Source of the DNA: JAVBSX01 sp051660685
GTDB lineage: Bacteria > Planctomycetota > Planctomycetia > Pirellulales > Thermoguttaceae
DNA: 64,000 bases
Direction: 5' to 3'
Assembly (NCBI GenBank): GCA_051660685.1
Contig: JBOFQB010000051.1
Coordinates: 18,077 to 82,076 of the forward strand
Part shown: positions 41,043 to 49,827 of the stretch, one piece after another
Numbering within the stretch: position 1 is the first letter of the stretch
Layout: every line of letters begins with the position of its first letter
Translations under genes and position numbers: made by a program
Notes under the pieces: generated by a model
Seen by the model: the letters and a program-made list of their open reading frames with translations, nothing else
Databases searched by the model: none
What the model was told of the DNA's origin: nothing

Positions 41043-41956
41043 TACTCCGGCAATTGTGTGATTGGGCGACCAACAAGTCAAGGTTTTCGACATTGCAAGC
41101 GTATTATGAGTTTGCGGATGCTTTTCTGAATTTTCTCCCAAACAATTATCAGGCCCGAATTGTCTCACGCAATGAAAACCATTATTGCTTTTATCAATAC
41201 ACGGAAGAAGCTCAGTATCAGATCACTCGTCCGGTCAACTGTCAGTTGATGATGAATGAAAAGGAATTAAGGACGTTTTTTCCTGTATTTCGGCAATTGC
41301 TGCATGACATCAGCAGGATGCGAAGTCTTTCCCAAGATGAACGAAAAAACATTAACCGCCTGATTTACACATTGCAACAGTCAATTGGGGCGGTTCTTGA
41401 TGCTCTTCCAACCGGAAAATCAAACACCGCACGAAAAATTAACGGCGACTTATTTGAACGGTTGATCCTTTATGTGTTTCAGGAATTGCGGCGGAATGAA
41501 TTGCAACTGGATGTAGGACCGAAAGTAATTCAGGTCCCGGTTTGTGAGGAACAAAAGGTTTTGTTCACTATGAGTTATCAACATGATTTGGTCTTTGAAC
41601 AAGACGGAGAAGTTCGTCTGATTGGATCGGTCAAAACATCAAGCAAGGACCGGTTGGACAAGATTTTTGTTGATAAGTTTTTGTACAACCGGTTGACGGA
41701 CACCCAAATTCCGCATATTGCGGTGTTTCTCAATGATGTACAACGGAAAAAAACGAGAAATGAAAATGAGTTCGGGGTCAATTCAACCTTTCTGCCCGGT
41801 CACTTCAAGGGATACACGATTAAATTGAATCCGCTTGACGGTGTTTATTATTGCGACATTCGTCCTGATATGCAGACAGACTCCCTCTTGAACAAACATA
41901 TTCAAACATTCGACTGTTTGATCTGTGAGGATTTATGGGAGTTTCTGTCCACTTAA
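41039..41956 (+). CDS. Putative type II restriction endonuclease
   Basis: A 305-residue protein whose ATG overlaps the stop of the methyltransferase by 4 nt, so coupled translation is likely. No family was recognised. A PD-(D/E)XK-like arrangement is visible: GDLFERLILYVFQEL (helix with Glu), then HDLVFEQDGEVRLIGSVKTSSKDRLDKIFVDKF, where HD and the SVK triplet could supply the acidic and lysine residues (the usual E/DxK reads SVK here). The neighbour and overlap are the main evidence for an endonuclease role. C-terminal INPLDGVYYCDIR-like beta strands complete the domain. Confidence 0.7.
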   Translation: MILRQLCDWATNKSRFSTLQAYYEFADAFLNFLPNNYQARIVSRNENHYCFYQYTEEAQYQITRPVNCQLMMNEKELRTFFPVFRQLLHDISRMRSLSQDERKNINRLIYTLQQSIGAVLDALPTGKSNTARKINGDLFERLILYVFQELRRNELQLDVGPKVIQVPVCEEQKVLFTMSYQHDLVFEQDGEVRLIGSVKTSSKDRLDKIFVDKFLYNRLTDTQIPHIAVFLNDVQRKKTRNENEFGVNSTFLPGHFKGYTIKLNPLDGVYYCDIRPDMQTDSLLNKHIQTFDCLICEDLWEFLST

Positions 41957-41982
41957 GATGTAAACCGTAAACCGTTGTTGAC

Positions 41983-42864
41983 TTAAACCGTTGTTGACTT
42001 AAAGACGGTTTTGAGGGCGGAGATGAAATCGGGGGACGTTCCGCAACAACCCCCAACAAAATCGGCTCCTGCTTCAACCAGCTCCTTCGCCTTCTCCGCA
42101 AATAATTCCGGCGTTTGTCGATATAACGTCTTCCCCTCAACCATTTCGGGCAACCCGGCATTCGCTTTCATCCAAAGAGGAACAGATGAAACCTGCTTCA
42201 TCCGTTCGCAAATCGGGATGAATCCGTCGATCCCCTGTCCGCAATTCGCCCCAATCACGTCCGCGCCCGCTTCACTTAACGTCGCAACCGCCTGTTCAGG
42301 TGTCGTCCCCATCATCGTGCGGTCCTTGTTCTTGCCCGCATCAAAAACCATACTCACAACAACCGGCAATCCTGTTGATTTGGCTGCTTTAAGGGCAAGT
42401 AACGCTTCTTGCAAATCACTCATCGTTTCGATCACGATTCCGTCCGCTTCTGCTTGCGCAATCGCTCGCGCTTGCTCAAAAAAAGCACTCTCCATCTCTT
42501 CAGGTGTCGTTGTGCCCGAAATAAGCAAAATGCCGGTCGGCCCCATTGAACCAAAAACCTTTGCCCGACCTTCTGCCCCTTTTCGGGCCAACATGACACC
42601 AGCTTGTGTGATTTCAGCAACTTTGTCCTGAAATCCATATCGTGCAAGGACAAATCGGGTCGAACCAAACGTGTTCGTTAGAATGATTTGACTTCCGGCG
42701 TCGACATACGCTCTTGCAACATCGGCAACCGCTTCTGGATTGGAAAGGTTCCAAAGATCAGGGTGCAAACCGACTTCCAGCCCGCGAAGTTGAAGTTGTG
42801 TTCCAAGTCCTCCATCCAAAAGGACAGGACGATCCGTAAGACATTGTTCAAGTGTTGGGTGCAT
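41983..42864 (-). CDS. Homocysteine S-methyltransferase-like protein
   Basis: A 293-residue TIM-barrel methyltransferase related to the MetH N-terminal domain/BHMT/MmuM. ATG 42864 (MHPTLEQCLTDRPVLLDGGLGTQL) is chosen; upstream sequence comes from a purine-rich repeat tract. Zinc-thiolate motifs are GANCGQG and GGCCGT near the C-terminus (three cysteines). IILTNTFGSTR and FGSMGPTG are also family-typical. It transfers a methyl group to homocysteine, giving methionine; the donor is unknown (no cobalamin domain is present). hisC begins 99 bp upstream of its start on the same strand. A 16-bp tandem repeat spans its stop codon (41969-42000). Confidence 0.9.
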   Translation of the reverse strand: MHPTLEQCLTDRPVLLDGGLGTQLQLRGLEVGLHPDLWNLSNPEAVADVARAYVDAGSQIILTNTFGSTRFVLARYGFQDKVAEITQAGVMLARKGAEGRAKVFGSMGPTGILLISGTTTPEEMESAFFEQARAIAQAEADGIVIETMSDLQEALLALKAAKSTGLPVVVSMVFDAGKNKDRTMMGTTPEQAVATLSEAGADVIGANCGQGIDGFIPICERMKQVSSVPLWMKANAGLPEMVEGKTLYRQTPELFAEKAKELVEAGADFVGGCCGTSPDFISALKTVFKSTTV

Positions 42865-42967
42865 TTTTTGAGAAGGTAGAAGGTAGGAGGTAGGAGTGAG
42901 GAGTGAGGAGTGAACTGGGAACTGGAGTACGAAACGATTCGGCTTTTTGAATGAATGTTCAACCGAA

Positions 42968-44068
42968 TTATCGCACAACAGATCGTTGTTGCAACCAGGT
43001 TGCGATTAAATCAACACAACGGTCTGTTTGTTCGTCCGTTCCAACGCTGATTCGCAAACCGTCTCCCCAACCGGGATAATTCATATAGCGAACCAGAATA
43101 CCATTTTCTTTCAAAGACTCATAAATCGGTTTCAACGGAATATCAGGATGTGTGTTCCATGTGAAATTGGCGAAACTGGGGGGGACGGTAAAACCGAGAT
43201 CAATCATTCGTTGACGCAATCGATTTCGGGTTGCAACGATTTTGCGACGATTCTCATCCAACCATTCTTGGTCGGCAATTGCGGCTGTTGCGCCCGCGAT
43301 TGACAATGTGTCACAATTGTAAGAGTCTTTTACTTTCAGCAGATTTTCGATCAAGGAAGGTTGGGCAACAAGAAAGCCAAATCGTAAACCGGCGAGAGCA
43401 TACGATTTGCTCAATGTCCGCAAAACAATCAGTTTCTCGCATTTTTTGATAAGGGGTATACAGCTGATTTCGGCGAAATCGGCGTATGCTTCATCGACGA
43501 CCAAAGGACAGGGGAGTTCCTGAGCAAGTCGCAGAATCTGTTCGGGGGGGATGATCGTCCCGGACGGAGAATTAGGATTCGGCAAAAAGACCAAACGTAA
43601 CCGTTCAGATCGGGCCAATTCTCCCGGTTTCAAAAGAGAGGTCGGGTTTTCTCCAAATCGCGGCGTCAAGGTCCAATCAGGATTAAAATGGACCAACTCA
43701 GCATACGCTCCTTGCAATTCGGCAAGTGTTCGATAAAGAATATAGGAAGGATAGGGAAGACGGAGAAGTTCTTTTTCGCCGACAAAACTCCGAGTCAAAA
43801 TCGTCAGCAGATCATCACTGCCGTTTCCACACAGAATCCAACTGGGGTCAACGTTGAAACAACGGGCTGCTTCTTCCCGAAATGTGGTTGCAACCGGGTC
43901 GGGATAACGGGACAGACCATTTTGACAAACCCGGGCAATCGCTTCATAGACGCTTTCACTTGCTCTGTACGGATTCTCATTCGTGTTGAGCTTGATCCCC
44001 TCGTTTCCCCGGGGTTGCTCTCCCGGTTCATATCCCCTCATTGCGGCAATTTCGGCTCTAATGTGCAT
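42968..44068 (-). CDS. hisC: Histidinol-phosphate aminotransferase
   Basis: A 366-residue class II aminotransferase catalysing the glutamate-dependent step that makes histidinol phosphate. KLNTNENPYRAS is the conserved N-terminal region. Then follow LCGNGSDDLLTILTRSF, LVFLPNPNSPSGTIIPPEQIL, VDEAYADF and the PLP lysine motif RTLSKSYALAGLRFGF (~221), with the final NGILVRYMNYPGWGDGLRISVGT. Length is normal. It is followed by the homocysteine methyltransferase-like gene, which is not part of the his pathway. Other his genes are absent from the window. The region upstream is shared with the divergent sigma-factor gene. Confidence 0.93.
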   Translation of the reverse strand: MHIRAEIAAMRGYEPGEQPRGNEGIKLNTNENPYRASESVYEAIARVCQNGLSRYPDPVATTFREEAARCFNVDPSWILCGNGSDDLLTILTRSFVGEKELLRLPYPSYILYRTLAELQGAYAELVHFNPDWTLTPRFGENPTSLLKPGELARSERLRLVFLPNPNSPSGTIIPPEQILRLAQELPCPLVVDEAYADFAEISCIPLIKKCEKLIVLRTLSKSYALAGLRFGFLVAQPSLIENLLKVKDSYNCDTLSIAGATAAIADQEWLDENRRKIVATRNRLRQRMIDLGFTVPPSFANFTWNTHPDIPLKPIYESLKENGILVRYMNYPGWGDGLRISVGTDEQTDRCVDLIATWLQQRSVVR

Positions 44069-44508
44069 TATTCGTCTCCCGCTTGATTATTTGTTGCATA
44101 CCCCACATTGTGAGTTGTGTATCATTTTGCTGTATCAAAATGATACAGGTGTAAACGAATCATACCTTTGTCAAAGCGGTGTACCGTCAAAAAAATGTCC
44201 TAAAACAGAAAATCTGGCAACGAATTAAAAACCTTTGCTCTGTTTTACTACAGTTTTTTTCCTTGAGAACACCTCGAATCATTCACTGTTCCAAAACACA
44301 GACTCTGTAAAAAACGGTATTTGCGAGTCGCTTTTTCATTTCATACGAACAAATAGAGATGCCCTTTGATGTCGTACTCAGGATCAAAAAAAATAAAATC
44401 CAAAGAGATTGGCATGAAAAATGTGCGTACATCAATCTGTATTGTATCACGGATTGAATGTTACACAACTGGATACCGAATCATCCTAGAGATGTAAAGG
44501 ACATAAAG
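44069..44508. promoter_or_regulatory. Divergent intergenic region hisC / rpoD-like, with palindrome
   Basis: About 440 bp between two divergently oriented genes. A 10-bp inverted repeat GTATCATTTT (44119-44128) / AAAATGATAC (44137-44146) is visible and could be an operator or a terminator-like element. Two long, weakly hairpinned AT-rich stretches follow. No further gene is seen. Confidence 0.5.
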
Positions 44509-46233
44509 ATGGGGCCTTATTTCGATTATCTCGACGGTCGGTCACTTGAACCTGAGTTCGAGGAAGATCACTGTCTACGTCGAAATGAGGGGACATTTCC
44601 CAATGTTTCTCTGGTTGAAGAAGCAGAAGAAATGGAGGAGGAAGAGTTGGTGTCTCTGAACCGGGAAGATAGGTTGAGTGTTCATTGTGGTGAAAACGGA
44701 GAAGGAGACCGTTTGGACCCAACTGGGGAACACGAGCAACCGCAGAAAGGTGATGAGATAAGGGTCTATCTTCAGGATATGTCCTTTTACCCCTTGCTCA
44801 AAGGTAAAGAAGAGACCCGGTTGATTGCCGATGTCTGTCAAACACGTCGTCTGTTTCGTCAACTCATTTTGGGTCGGGACTACTTCTTACGAGAGGTTGT
44901 CAAAATGTTTGACGCCTACATCGCGGGGAAGGTACGATTCGACCTTGTTTGTGAAGTGTCGACCTCGGATCGAAAGGAGAAAGAGCGGGTTCTTGCGCTG
45001 CTTGCTCCTCATTTGAAGACATTGAAGGAAATAATACGCCGAAATCGGAAAGATTTTTTGCAAGCGATTCACAAATCTCAGACGCGAGAAGAAAGAAAAG
45101 CAGCTTGGAAACGGGTTTTGGAACGTCGAAGACGTGCTGTACGGCTGATTGACGAGCTTGATTTCCGGTTTGAGCAGTTGCAGCAGTCGCAGGAAAAATT
45201 GCGCGGCTGTTATGAGAAGATGTTGCGGTTACGCCATATTATTGAACAGCTCAAAAAATCAGGTGTTGACAATGCTGATGTGACAACAGGAGATTTCCGC
45301 CCCCTAAAGACAGGACAAAGAGTTCGGACAAGTGAAACGGTTCAGACTGTTGAAGCATTGACCAGAAAATACAAGAAGATGTTGTCGCGTCTTGTTCGGG
45401 CAACTTCGGAAACGCCGGGAACACTGAGTCGTTATTTTATTCGGGGCGAACGACGACATCAGGAATATTGCGAGAAGAAAAACCTGTTTTGTGCGAGCAA
45501 CCTCAGATTGGTTGTTTCGATTGCAAAACGATATAAAAGTAGTGGTCTGAGTTTGCTCGATTTGATTCAGGAAGGGAATGCGGGCCTTTTAAGGGCGATT
45601 GAAAAGTTTGACAATCGTCGAGGATTCCGATTTTCAACGTATGCAACATGGTGGATTCGGCAGACAATTATGCGTTCGATTTTGAATTTTGGTCGAACGA
45701 TCCGAATTCCGGCTCACATGCAGGAGACAGTTCGGCGTATTCGGGCGGTTTCGCGGGGAATTCGTTCGTCCAAAGGGACTTCGGCTTCAATCGGCGACCT
45801 TGCAGAAGCAGTTGGGTTGAGCAGTCGGGATGTGCGTAATGCGCTGAGAGTTGGCGTCGAACCTGTCTCGTTGGATGTTTTAGCCGATTTGGATTATCAC
45901 GGAACCTTTTCAGAGTATCTGATTGATCGTCGGGGGGAAGACCCTTTGAATCGGTTGAGTGTTGAGGCATTTCGGGCAAAAGTCGAGGTCTTGTTAGAAG
46001 ACTTGAGTTTTAGAGAACGTGAGGTAATCCGTTTGAGGTATGGTCTCACGAAAGAGGGATACATCTACACCTTGGATGATGTAGGAAGGATGTTTTCAAT
46101 CACTCGGGAACGAGTTCGTCAGATTGAAGCAAAAGCAGTACGCAAACTGCGACATCCTGTTCGTTCCAAACAGTTGAGGGGGTTTCTCGATTCAACGATT
46201 GAGGCGGGGAATTCACGAACGACGGACCGATAA
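44509..46233 (+). CDS. rpoD: RNA polymerase sigma-70 factor, RpoD-type
   Basis: A 574-residue primary-type sigma factor. ATG 44509 is preferred because AAAGGA lies about 9 nt upstream; ATG 44458 is an in-frame alternative with no Shine-Dalgarno. An acidic N-terminal region comes first, then region 1.2 (RVYLQDMSFYPLLKGKEE) and a charged non-conserved region. Region 2 is FCASNLRLVVSIAKRYKSSGLSLLDLIQEGNAGLLRAIEKFDNRRGFRFSTYATWWIRQTIMR, then region 3 (TIRIPAHMQETVRRI), and region 4 is LSFREREVIRLRYGL...ITRERVRQIEAKAVRKLR. The intrinsic terminator at 46352-46390 follows. Whether it is the main housekeeping sigma or a close paralogue is not resolved. Confidence 0.9.
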   Translation: MGPYFDYLDGRSLEPEFEEDHCLRRNEGTFPNVSLVEEAEEMEEEELVSLNREDRLSVHCGENGEGDRLDPTGEHEQPQKGDEIRVYLQDMSFYPLLKGKEETRLIADVCQTRRLFRQLILGRDYFLREVVKMFDAYIAGKVRFDLVCEVSTSDRKEKERVLALLAPHLKTLKEIIRRNRKDFLQAIHKSQTREERKAAWKRVLERRRRAVRLIDELDFRFEQLQQSQEKLRGCYEKMLRLRHIIEQLKKSGVDNADVTTGDFRPLKTGQRVRTSETVQTVEALTRKYKKMLSRLVRATSETPGTLSRYFIRGERRHQEYCEKKNLFCASNLRLVVSIAKRYKSSGLSLLDLIQEGNAGLLRAIEKFDNRRGFRFSTYATWWIRQTIMRSILNFGRTIRIPAHMQETVRRIRAVSRGIRSSKGTSASIGDLAEAVGLSSRDVRNALRVGVEPVSLDVLADLDYHGTFSEYLIDRRGEDPLNRLSVEAFRAKVEVLLEDLSFREREVIRLRYGLTKEGYIYTLDDVGRMFSITRERVRQIEAKAVRKLRHPVRSKQLRGFLDSTIEAGNSRTTDR

Positions 46234-46351
46234 ACCTTGCCGAATCATTGCGGGTTTTAAGGTAAGGAGCGAAGAGGACGAAAAATTTTGGCAATTTGCG
46301 GACAAGTTGGTTTCAGACTGACACATAAATGTCGCTCCCGGGTTCGATAAT

Positions 46352-46394
46352 AACGCCGTATAAGGAGGATTTGTCCCCTTATGCGGCGTTTTCC
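46352..46394 (+). terminator. Rho-independent terminator after the sigma-factor gene
   Basis: AACGCCGTATAAGG (46352-46365) pairs with CCTTATGCGGCGTT (46377-46390), 13 of 14 positions plus a G-T pair, followed by TTTCC. The T-run is short, so strength is moderate. Confidence 0.65.
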
Positions 46395-46582
46395 TTGCCC
46401 GAAAGGATATTGGAAGGAGAGTAGGGAGAAGTGGGGGGCAGTTCTTCCGAAATCCTTCTTTTGTAACCTGACTCACGAAATCCCTTTTTGCTTTCTTTAC
46501 CCCGATCTGTTTTCATTTTTGTTTGCACTTTTGTTGTCAATTCTGTTTTCAATTCTGTTTTCGCTTTTGTTTTCCTTTACAA

Positions 46583-47254
46583 ATGGTTGACATTATGATG
46601 TTGGGAGAGACGCCAAAATTGGTGATTATCGAATCGCGGCGATTGATTACGGACACCTTAAAAGCAGCTTTTTTGCAGAACAACCAGTTTTCTTCTGTCT
46701 TTGTCGCGGATTCGGGACCGGATGCTCTTCGATTTGTTCAACGGGAAAGGTCGGTGATTTACCTGATTTGCGGGCAATCTTATCCAAGCGCACGTCAAAT
46801 CACCCGGGTTATTCAACAAACGCAATCGGATTGCACGTTGGTCCTCCTCGATCATCTGTCCCGACAAACGGTTCCTTTACTTGCAAGAAAAACCGAAATA
46901 CACGGATACTGGACGTATGACGACACGGTGAATGCAATTGCAACCGGTTTGATTGAAGCAGCAAACCGGCGAAAATCGTTGTCTCCCCTTGTCAAAGAAA
47001 AAATTCGGCATGAAAATGGTCGAATCGTTTTGAATGGAATACCGGTTCATGATCTGGATTTATTGACGGATCGGGAAATGCAGCTTTTACAGCGGATTGC
47101 AAAAGGTTATTCTCTCGACGATTGTGCCCTTTTGTTGGGTATTGCTCGCAAATCCGTTCAGAATCTTCTCGAACGGTTAATGAGAAAGCTGAATATTCAT
47201 TCCAACGTTCAACTGTTATGGTGTGCGATTCGACATGGATTAACCGAGATGTAG
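46583..47254 (+). CDS. LuxR-type regulator with pseudo-receiver domain
   Basis: A 223-residue protein. ATG 46583 is preferred; ATG 46595/46598 are alternatives, and no clear Shine-Dalgarno is seen. Residues ~10-125 look like a response-regulator receiver fold (KLVIIESRRLITDTLKAAFLQNNQF), but no aspartate sits at the usual phosphorylation position (YLICGQSYPS), so it is likely a pseudo-receiver. The C-terminal DLLTDREMQLLQRIAKGYSLDDCALLLGIARKSVQNLLERLMRKLNIHSNVQLLWCAIRHGL is a GerE/LuxR helix-turn-helix. The long T-rich leader in front (TTCTGTTTTCAATTC-like repeats) is unusual. Target genes unknown. Confidence 0.8.
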   Translation: MVDIMMLGETPKLVIIESRRLITDTLKAAFLQNNQFSSVFVADSGPDALRFVQRERSVIYLICGQSYPSARQITRVIQQTQSDCTLVLLDHLSRQTVPLLARKTEIHGYWTYDDTVNAIATGLIEAANRRKSLSPLVKEKIRHENGRIVLNGIPVHDLDLLTDREMQLLQRIAKGYSLDDCALLLGIARKSVQNLLERLMRKLNIHSNVQLLWCAIRHGLTEM

Positions 47255-47269
47255 AAGAAGAGCGGGCAA

Positions 47270-47439
47270 GCTAACAAGTTTGATTGCAAACGGGCCTAAA
47301 CGATGACAGGCGGTAATGGAGCGACCAACGGGAACGGAATTACGCTTGATTTGCGATTTATTTGAGCGTAATTCCGAAAATTCTGCGAATTTTCTCCATT
47401 ACCGCCTTCCATTTTTATCTAACTCGGAAACTTGTTAGC
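47270..47439. repeat. GCTAACAAGTTT-family nested palindrome, copy B
   Basis: Outer ends GCTAACAAGTTT (47270-47281) and AAACTTGTTAGC (47428-47439); middle arms AGGCGGTAATGGAG (47308-47321) and CTCCATTACCGCCT (47394-47407); inner stem CGGAATTACGCT / AGCGTAATTCCG. The middle is followed by GCGACCAACGGGAACG. It lies between the LuxR gene and mnmG and leads into a pyrimidine tract. Confidence 0.75.
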
Positions 47440-47471
47440 ACTCTGCCCCTATTCCCTAATCCCCCCCCCAT

Positions 47472-49280
47472 ATGTCCGAACTTTATGATGTCATTGTTGT
47501 TGGAGCTGGTCACGCCGGGGTTGAAGCAGCTCTTGCATCCGCCCGATTGGGCGCAAAAACCCTTCTGTTGACCTCGAATCTTGACACCATTGCCCAGATG
47601 AGTTGCAATCCGGCAATCGGCGGAGTCGGCAAAGGTCACATCGTCCGGGAAATCGACGCCCTTGGGGGAATTATGGGTCGGGCAATTGACGATTGCGGCA
47701 TCCAGTTTCGTATGCTGAATCGCCGAAAAGGTCCGGCAATGCAGGGACCGCGAGCGCAAGCGGACAAAAGGGCTTATCAGGATTTCATCAAGCAGGTTTT
47801 AGAGAATCAACCGAATCTGTTCTTGCGACAGGAACAGGTGATTGGAGTTGAACAGGCGGATTCTAGGTCTTTGTCCGTCCGTTGCCGACTTGCTGATCGG
47901 GTTTATACAGCACAATCCGTCGTTCTCTGTTGCGGAACATTTATGGAGGGGATGCTTCATTTTGGACCGTCGATGATTTCAGGTGGTCGTGCAGGAGAAC
48001 CGTCTGCCGAAAAAATCAGCGATTCTCTTCGCCAATTGGGAATCGAGCTAAAACGGTTCAAGACGGGAACACCTCCCCGAATCAATTCTCGGAGTATCGA
48101 TTTTTCCGGTTTGGTCGAACATTTGGGGGATGTGGACCCTCAACCGTTCTCGTTTATGAATCGGTCAATCAACGTCGAGCAAATTCCTTGTTGGATGACT
48201 TACACCAATCCCGGATTGCATGAGTTTTTACGGTCCAACCTTGAATTGGCTCCTATGTATTCCGGCCAAATCCAGTCAACCGGTCCCCGATACTGTCCCT
48301 CGATTGAATCGAAGATTGAACGTTTTTCGGACAAGGAGCGACATCAGCTCTATTTGGAGCCGGAAGGACGCAAAACCAATGAAATTTACATTAACGGTCT
48401 TTCAACGAGTTTTCCGCGAGAAATTCAGGAGCAAATGGTCCGAATGATTGCCGGTCTGGAAAAGGCGGAAATCATGCGTTATGCGTATGCAATTGAATAT
48501 GATTATGCCCCGCCCGATCAGTTGACGCTCACTCTTGAGACGAAAAAAGTGCCTGGTCTTTTTCTTGCGGGTCAGATTAACGGGACAACGGGATATGAGG
48601 AAGCGGGCGCACTTGGTTTGATTGCGGGAACAAATGCGGCACTCCAAGTTGCGGGGTTGGAACCGCTTGTGTTGCGTCGGGACGAATCGTATATCGGGGT
48701 GATGATTGATGATCTTATAACCCGGGGTGTTGACGAGCCGTATCGAATGTTTACCAGTCGGGCCGAATACCGTCTTTTGTTGCGACAAGACAATGCGGAT
48801 CGTCGTTTGACGCCGCTTGGACATCGAATTGGTTTGGTCGATTCCCGACGTTGGGACCGGTTGTCGCAGAAAGAGTCGGAAATCGCCCGAATAACGCGAT
48901 TGTTGGAGAAAACGAATGATGCACATGGTTCCATGCTCAAGTTTTTGCGACGACCTGAAACAACTTGGTTGAACATGGTTGAGCGGGTTCCTGAATTGGA
49001 AGGGGTTGAGCGTGAAATAGCCGAGCAGGTCGAGACGGACACGAAATACTGCGGTTACATTGAGCGACAGAAGCAGGAGATTGAGCGAACGAATAAGATG
49101 CAGGAACGTCGGATTCCGGCTGCAACGGATTTTGGTTCAATGGTGCATCTCCGCGCTGAAGCGCGGGAAAAATTCGCCCGGATTCAACCGGTTGATTTAG
49201 CGCAAGCGTCCCGAATGAGCGGAATCACCCCGGCCGACCTAACCGTCCTCGCAATGTACCTCGAAGAAGGAAGAAAGTAG
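47472..49280 (+). CDS. mnmG: tRNA uridine-5-carboxymethylaminomethyl modification enzyme MnmG (GidA)
   Basis: A 602-residue FAD enzyme that works with MnmE to install the cmnm5 group on wobble uridine of tRNA. The FAD-binding N-terminus is VIVVGAGHAGVEAALASARLGAKTLLLTSN. Signature motifs are NPAIGGVGKGHIVREIDALGG (MnmG signature 1), FKTGTPPRI and NGTTGYEEAGALGLIAG, with DNADRRLTPLGHRIGL and the C-terminal helical part SRMSGITPADLTVLAMYL. The ATG at 47472 follows a C-run and no Shine-Dalgarno. E. coli MnmG is 629 residues. The partner mnmE is not adjacent. Confidence 0.95.
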   Translation: MSELYDVIVVGAGHAGVEAALASARLGAKTLLLTSNLDTIAQMSCNPAIGGVGKGHIVREIDALGGIMGRAIDDCGIQFRMLNRRKGPAMQGPRAQADKRAYQDFIKQVLENQPNLFLRQEQVIGVEQADSRSLSVRCRLADRVYTAQSVVLCCGTFMEGMLHFGPSMISGGRAGEPSAEKISDSLRQLGIELKRFKTGTPPRINSRSIDFSGLVEHLGDVDPQPFSFMNRSINVEQIPCWMTYTNPGLHEFLRSNLELAPMYSGQIQSTGPRYCPSIESKIERFSDKERHQLYLEPEGRKTNEIYINGLSTSFPREIQEQMVRMIAGLEKAEIMRYAYAIEYDYAPPDQLTLTLETKKVPGLFLAGQINGTTGYEEAGALGLIAGTNAALQVAGLEPLVLRRDESYIGVMIDDLITRGVDEPYRMFTSRAEYRLLLRQDNADRRLTPLGHRIGLVDSRRWDRLSQKESEIARITRLLEKTNDAHGSMLKFLRRPETTWLNMVERVPELEGVEREIAEQVETDTKYCGYIERQKQEIERTNKMQERRIPAATDFGSMVHLRAEAREKFARIQPVDLAQASRMSGITPADLTVLAMYLEEGRK

Positions 49281-49827
49281 GGGATAGGGGCAATGCACTA
49301 TTTTAGGTGAAATAGGCAGATTGCATACATTGCGAATTGTCAGGTCCTAACGCTTTACATCACAAAACGACATTTCCCGAATGTCGTAGACATTCCGTTA
49401 TGGTAGAAAACGAATTGCGCCTAAATTCCAACTCCGTCGGAGTTGCGTTATGGTCATTCCGCGATATTTAACCATAATGGACCCCGACAGGGTTCGCAAT
49501 GATTTTTGACGTTTTCTACCATTCTGAAGTCCCGAACGGGAAAGGGAAAATTCCTGTTTTTCAATGAGGGCCAATTGATTAACTTTGTAAAGGAAAGACG
49601 AGGGTGATAAGACAGCACTCTTGAAAAAAGGGACGTTTGGGGTATACTCGTCTCTTTGTTTTTCTCTGCAAAATCTCAATATGACGTAAAAGAGTCTGCC
49701 GATCTGTTTTTTCGCAGTCTCCCCCGCCCCTTTGGATTCATGTAATCAACAAAGTGTGTGTTTTCGATCCCTCATTTTTGTCGTTTGGAAAAACACAGGT
49801 TATTGACGAACGGAAGTATACCCTAAG
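49281..49827. repeat. 547-bp repeat-rich intergenic region (CCGTCGG palindromes, copy 2)
   Basis: Begins with a GGGGATAGGGG purine tract right after the mnmG stop. 49375-49543 holds palindromes (AACTCCGTCGGAGTT; CCCGAACGGG) with CCGTTATGGTAG / CTACCATTC spacers, matching the 16494-16680 block. Nothing gene-like was found in the rest. Confidence 0.6.

Noticed and set aside
49375..49543. tRNA or small structured RNA gene in the palindrome cluster
   Set aside because: No cloverleaf, T-loop or CCA end; the palindromes recur as dispersed repeats.
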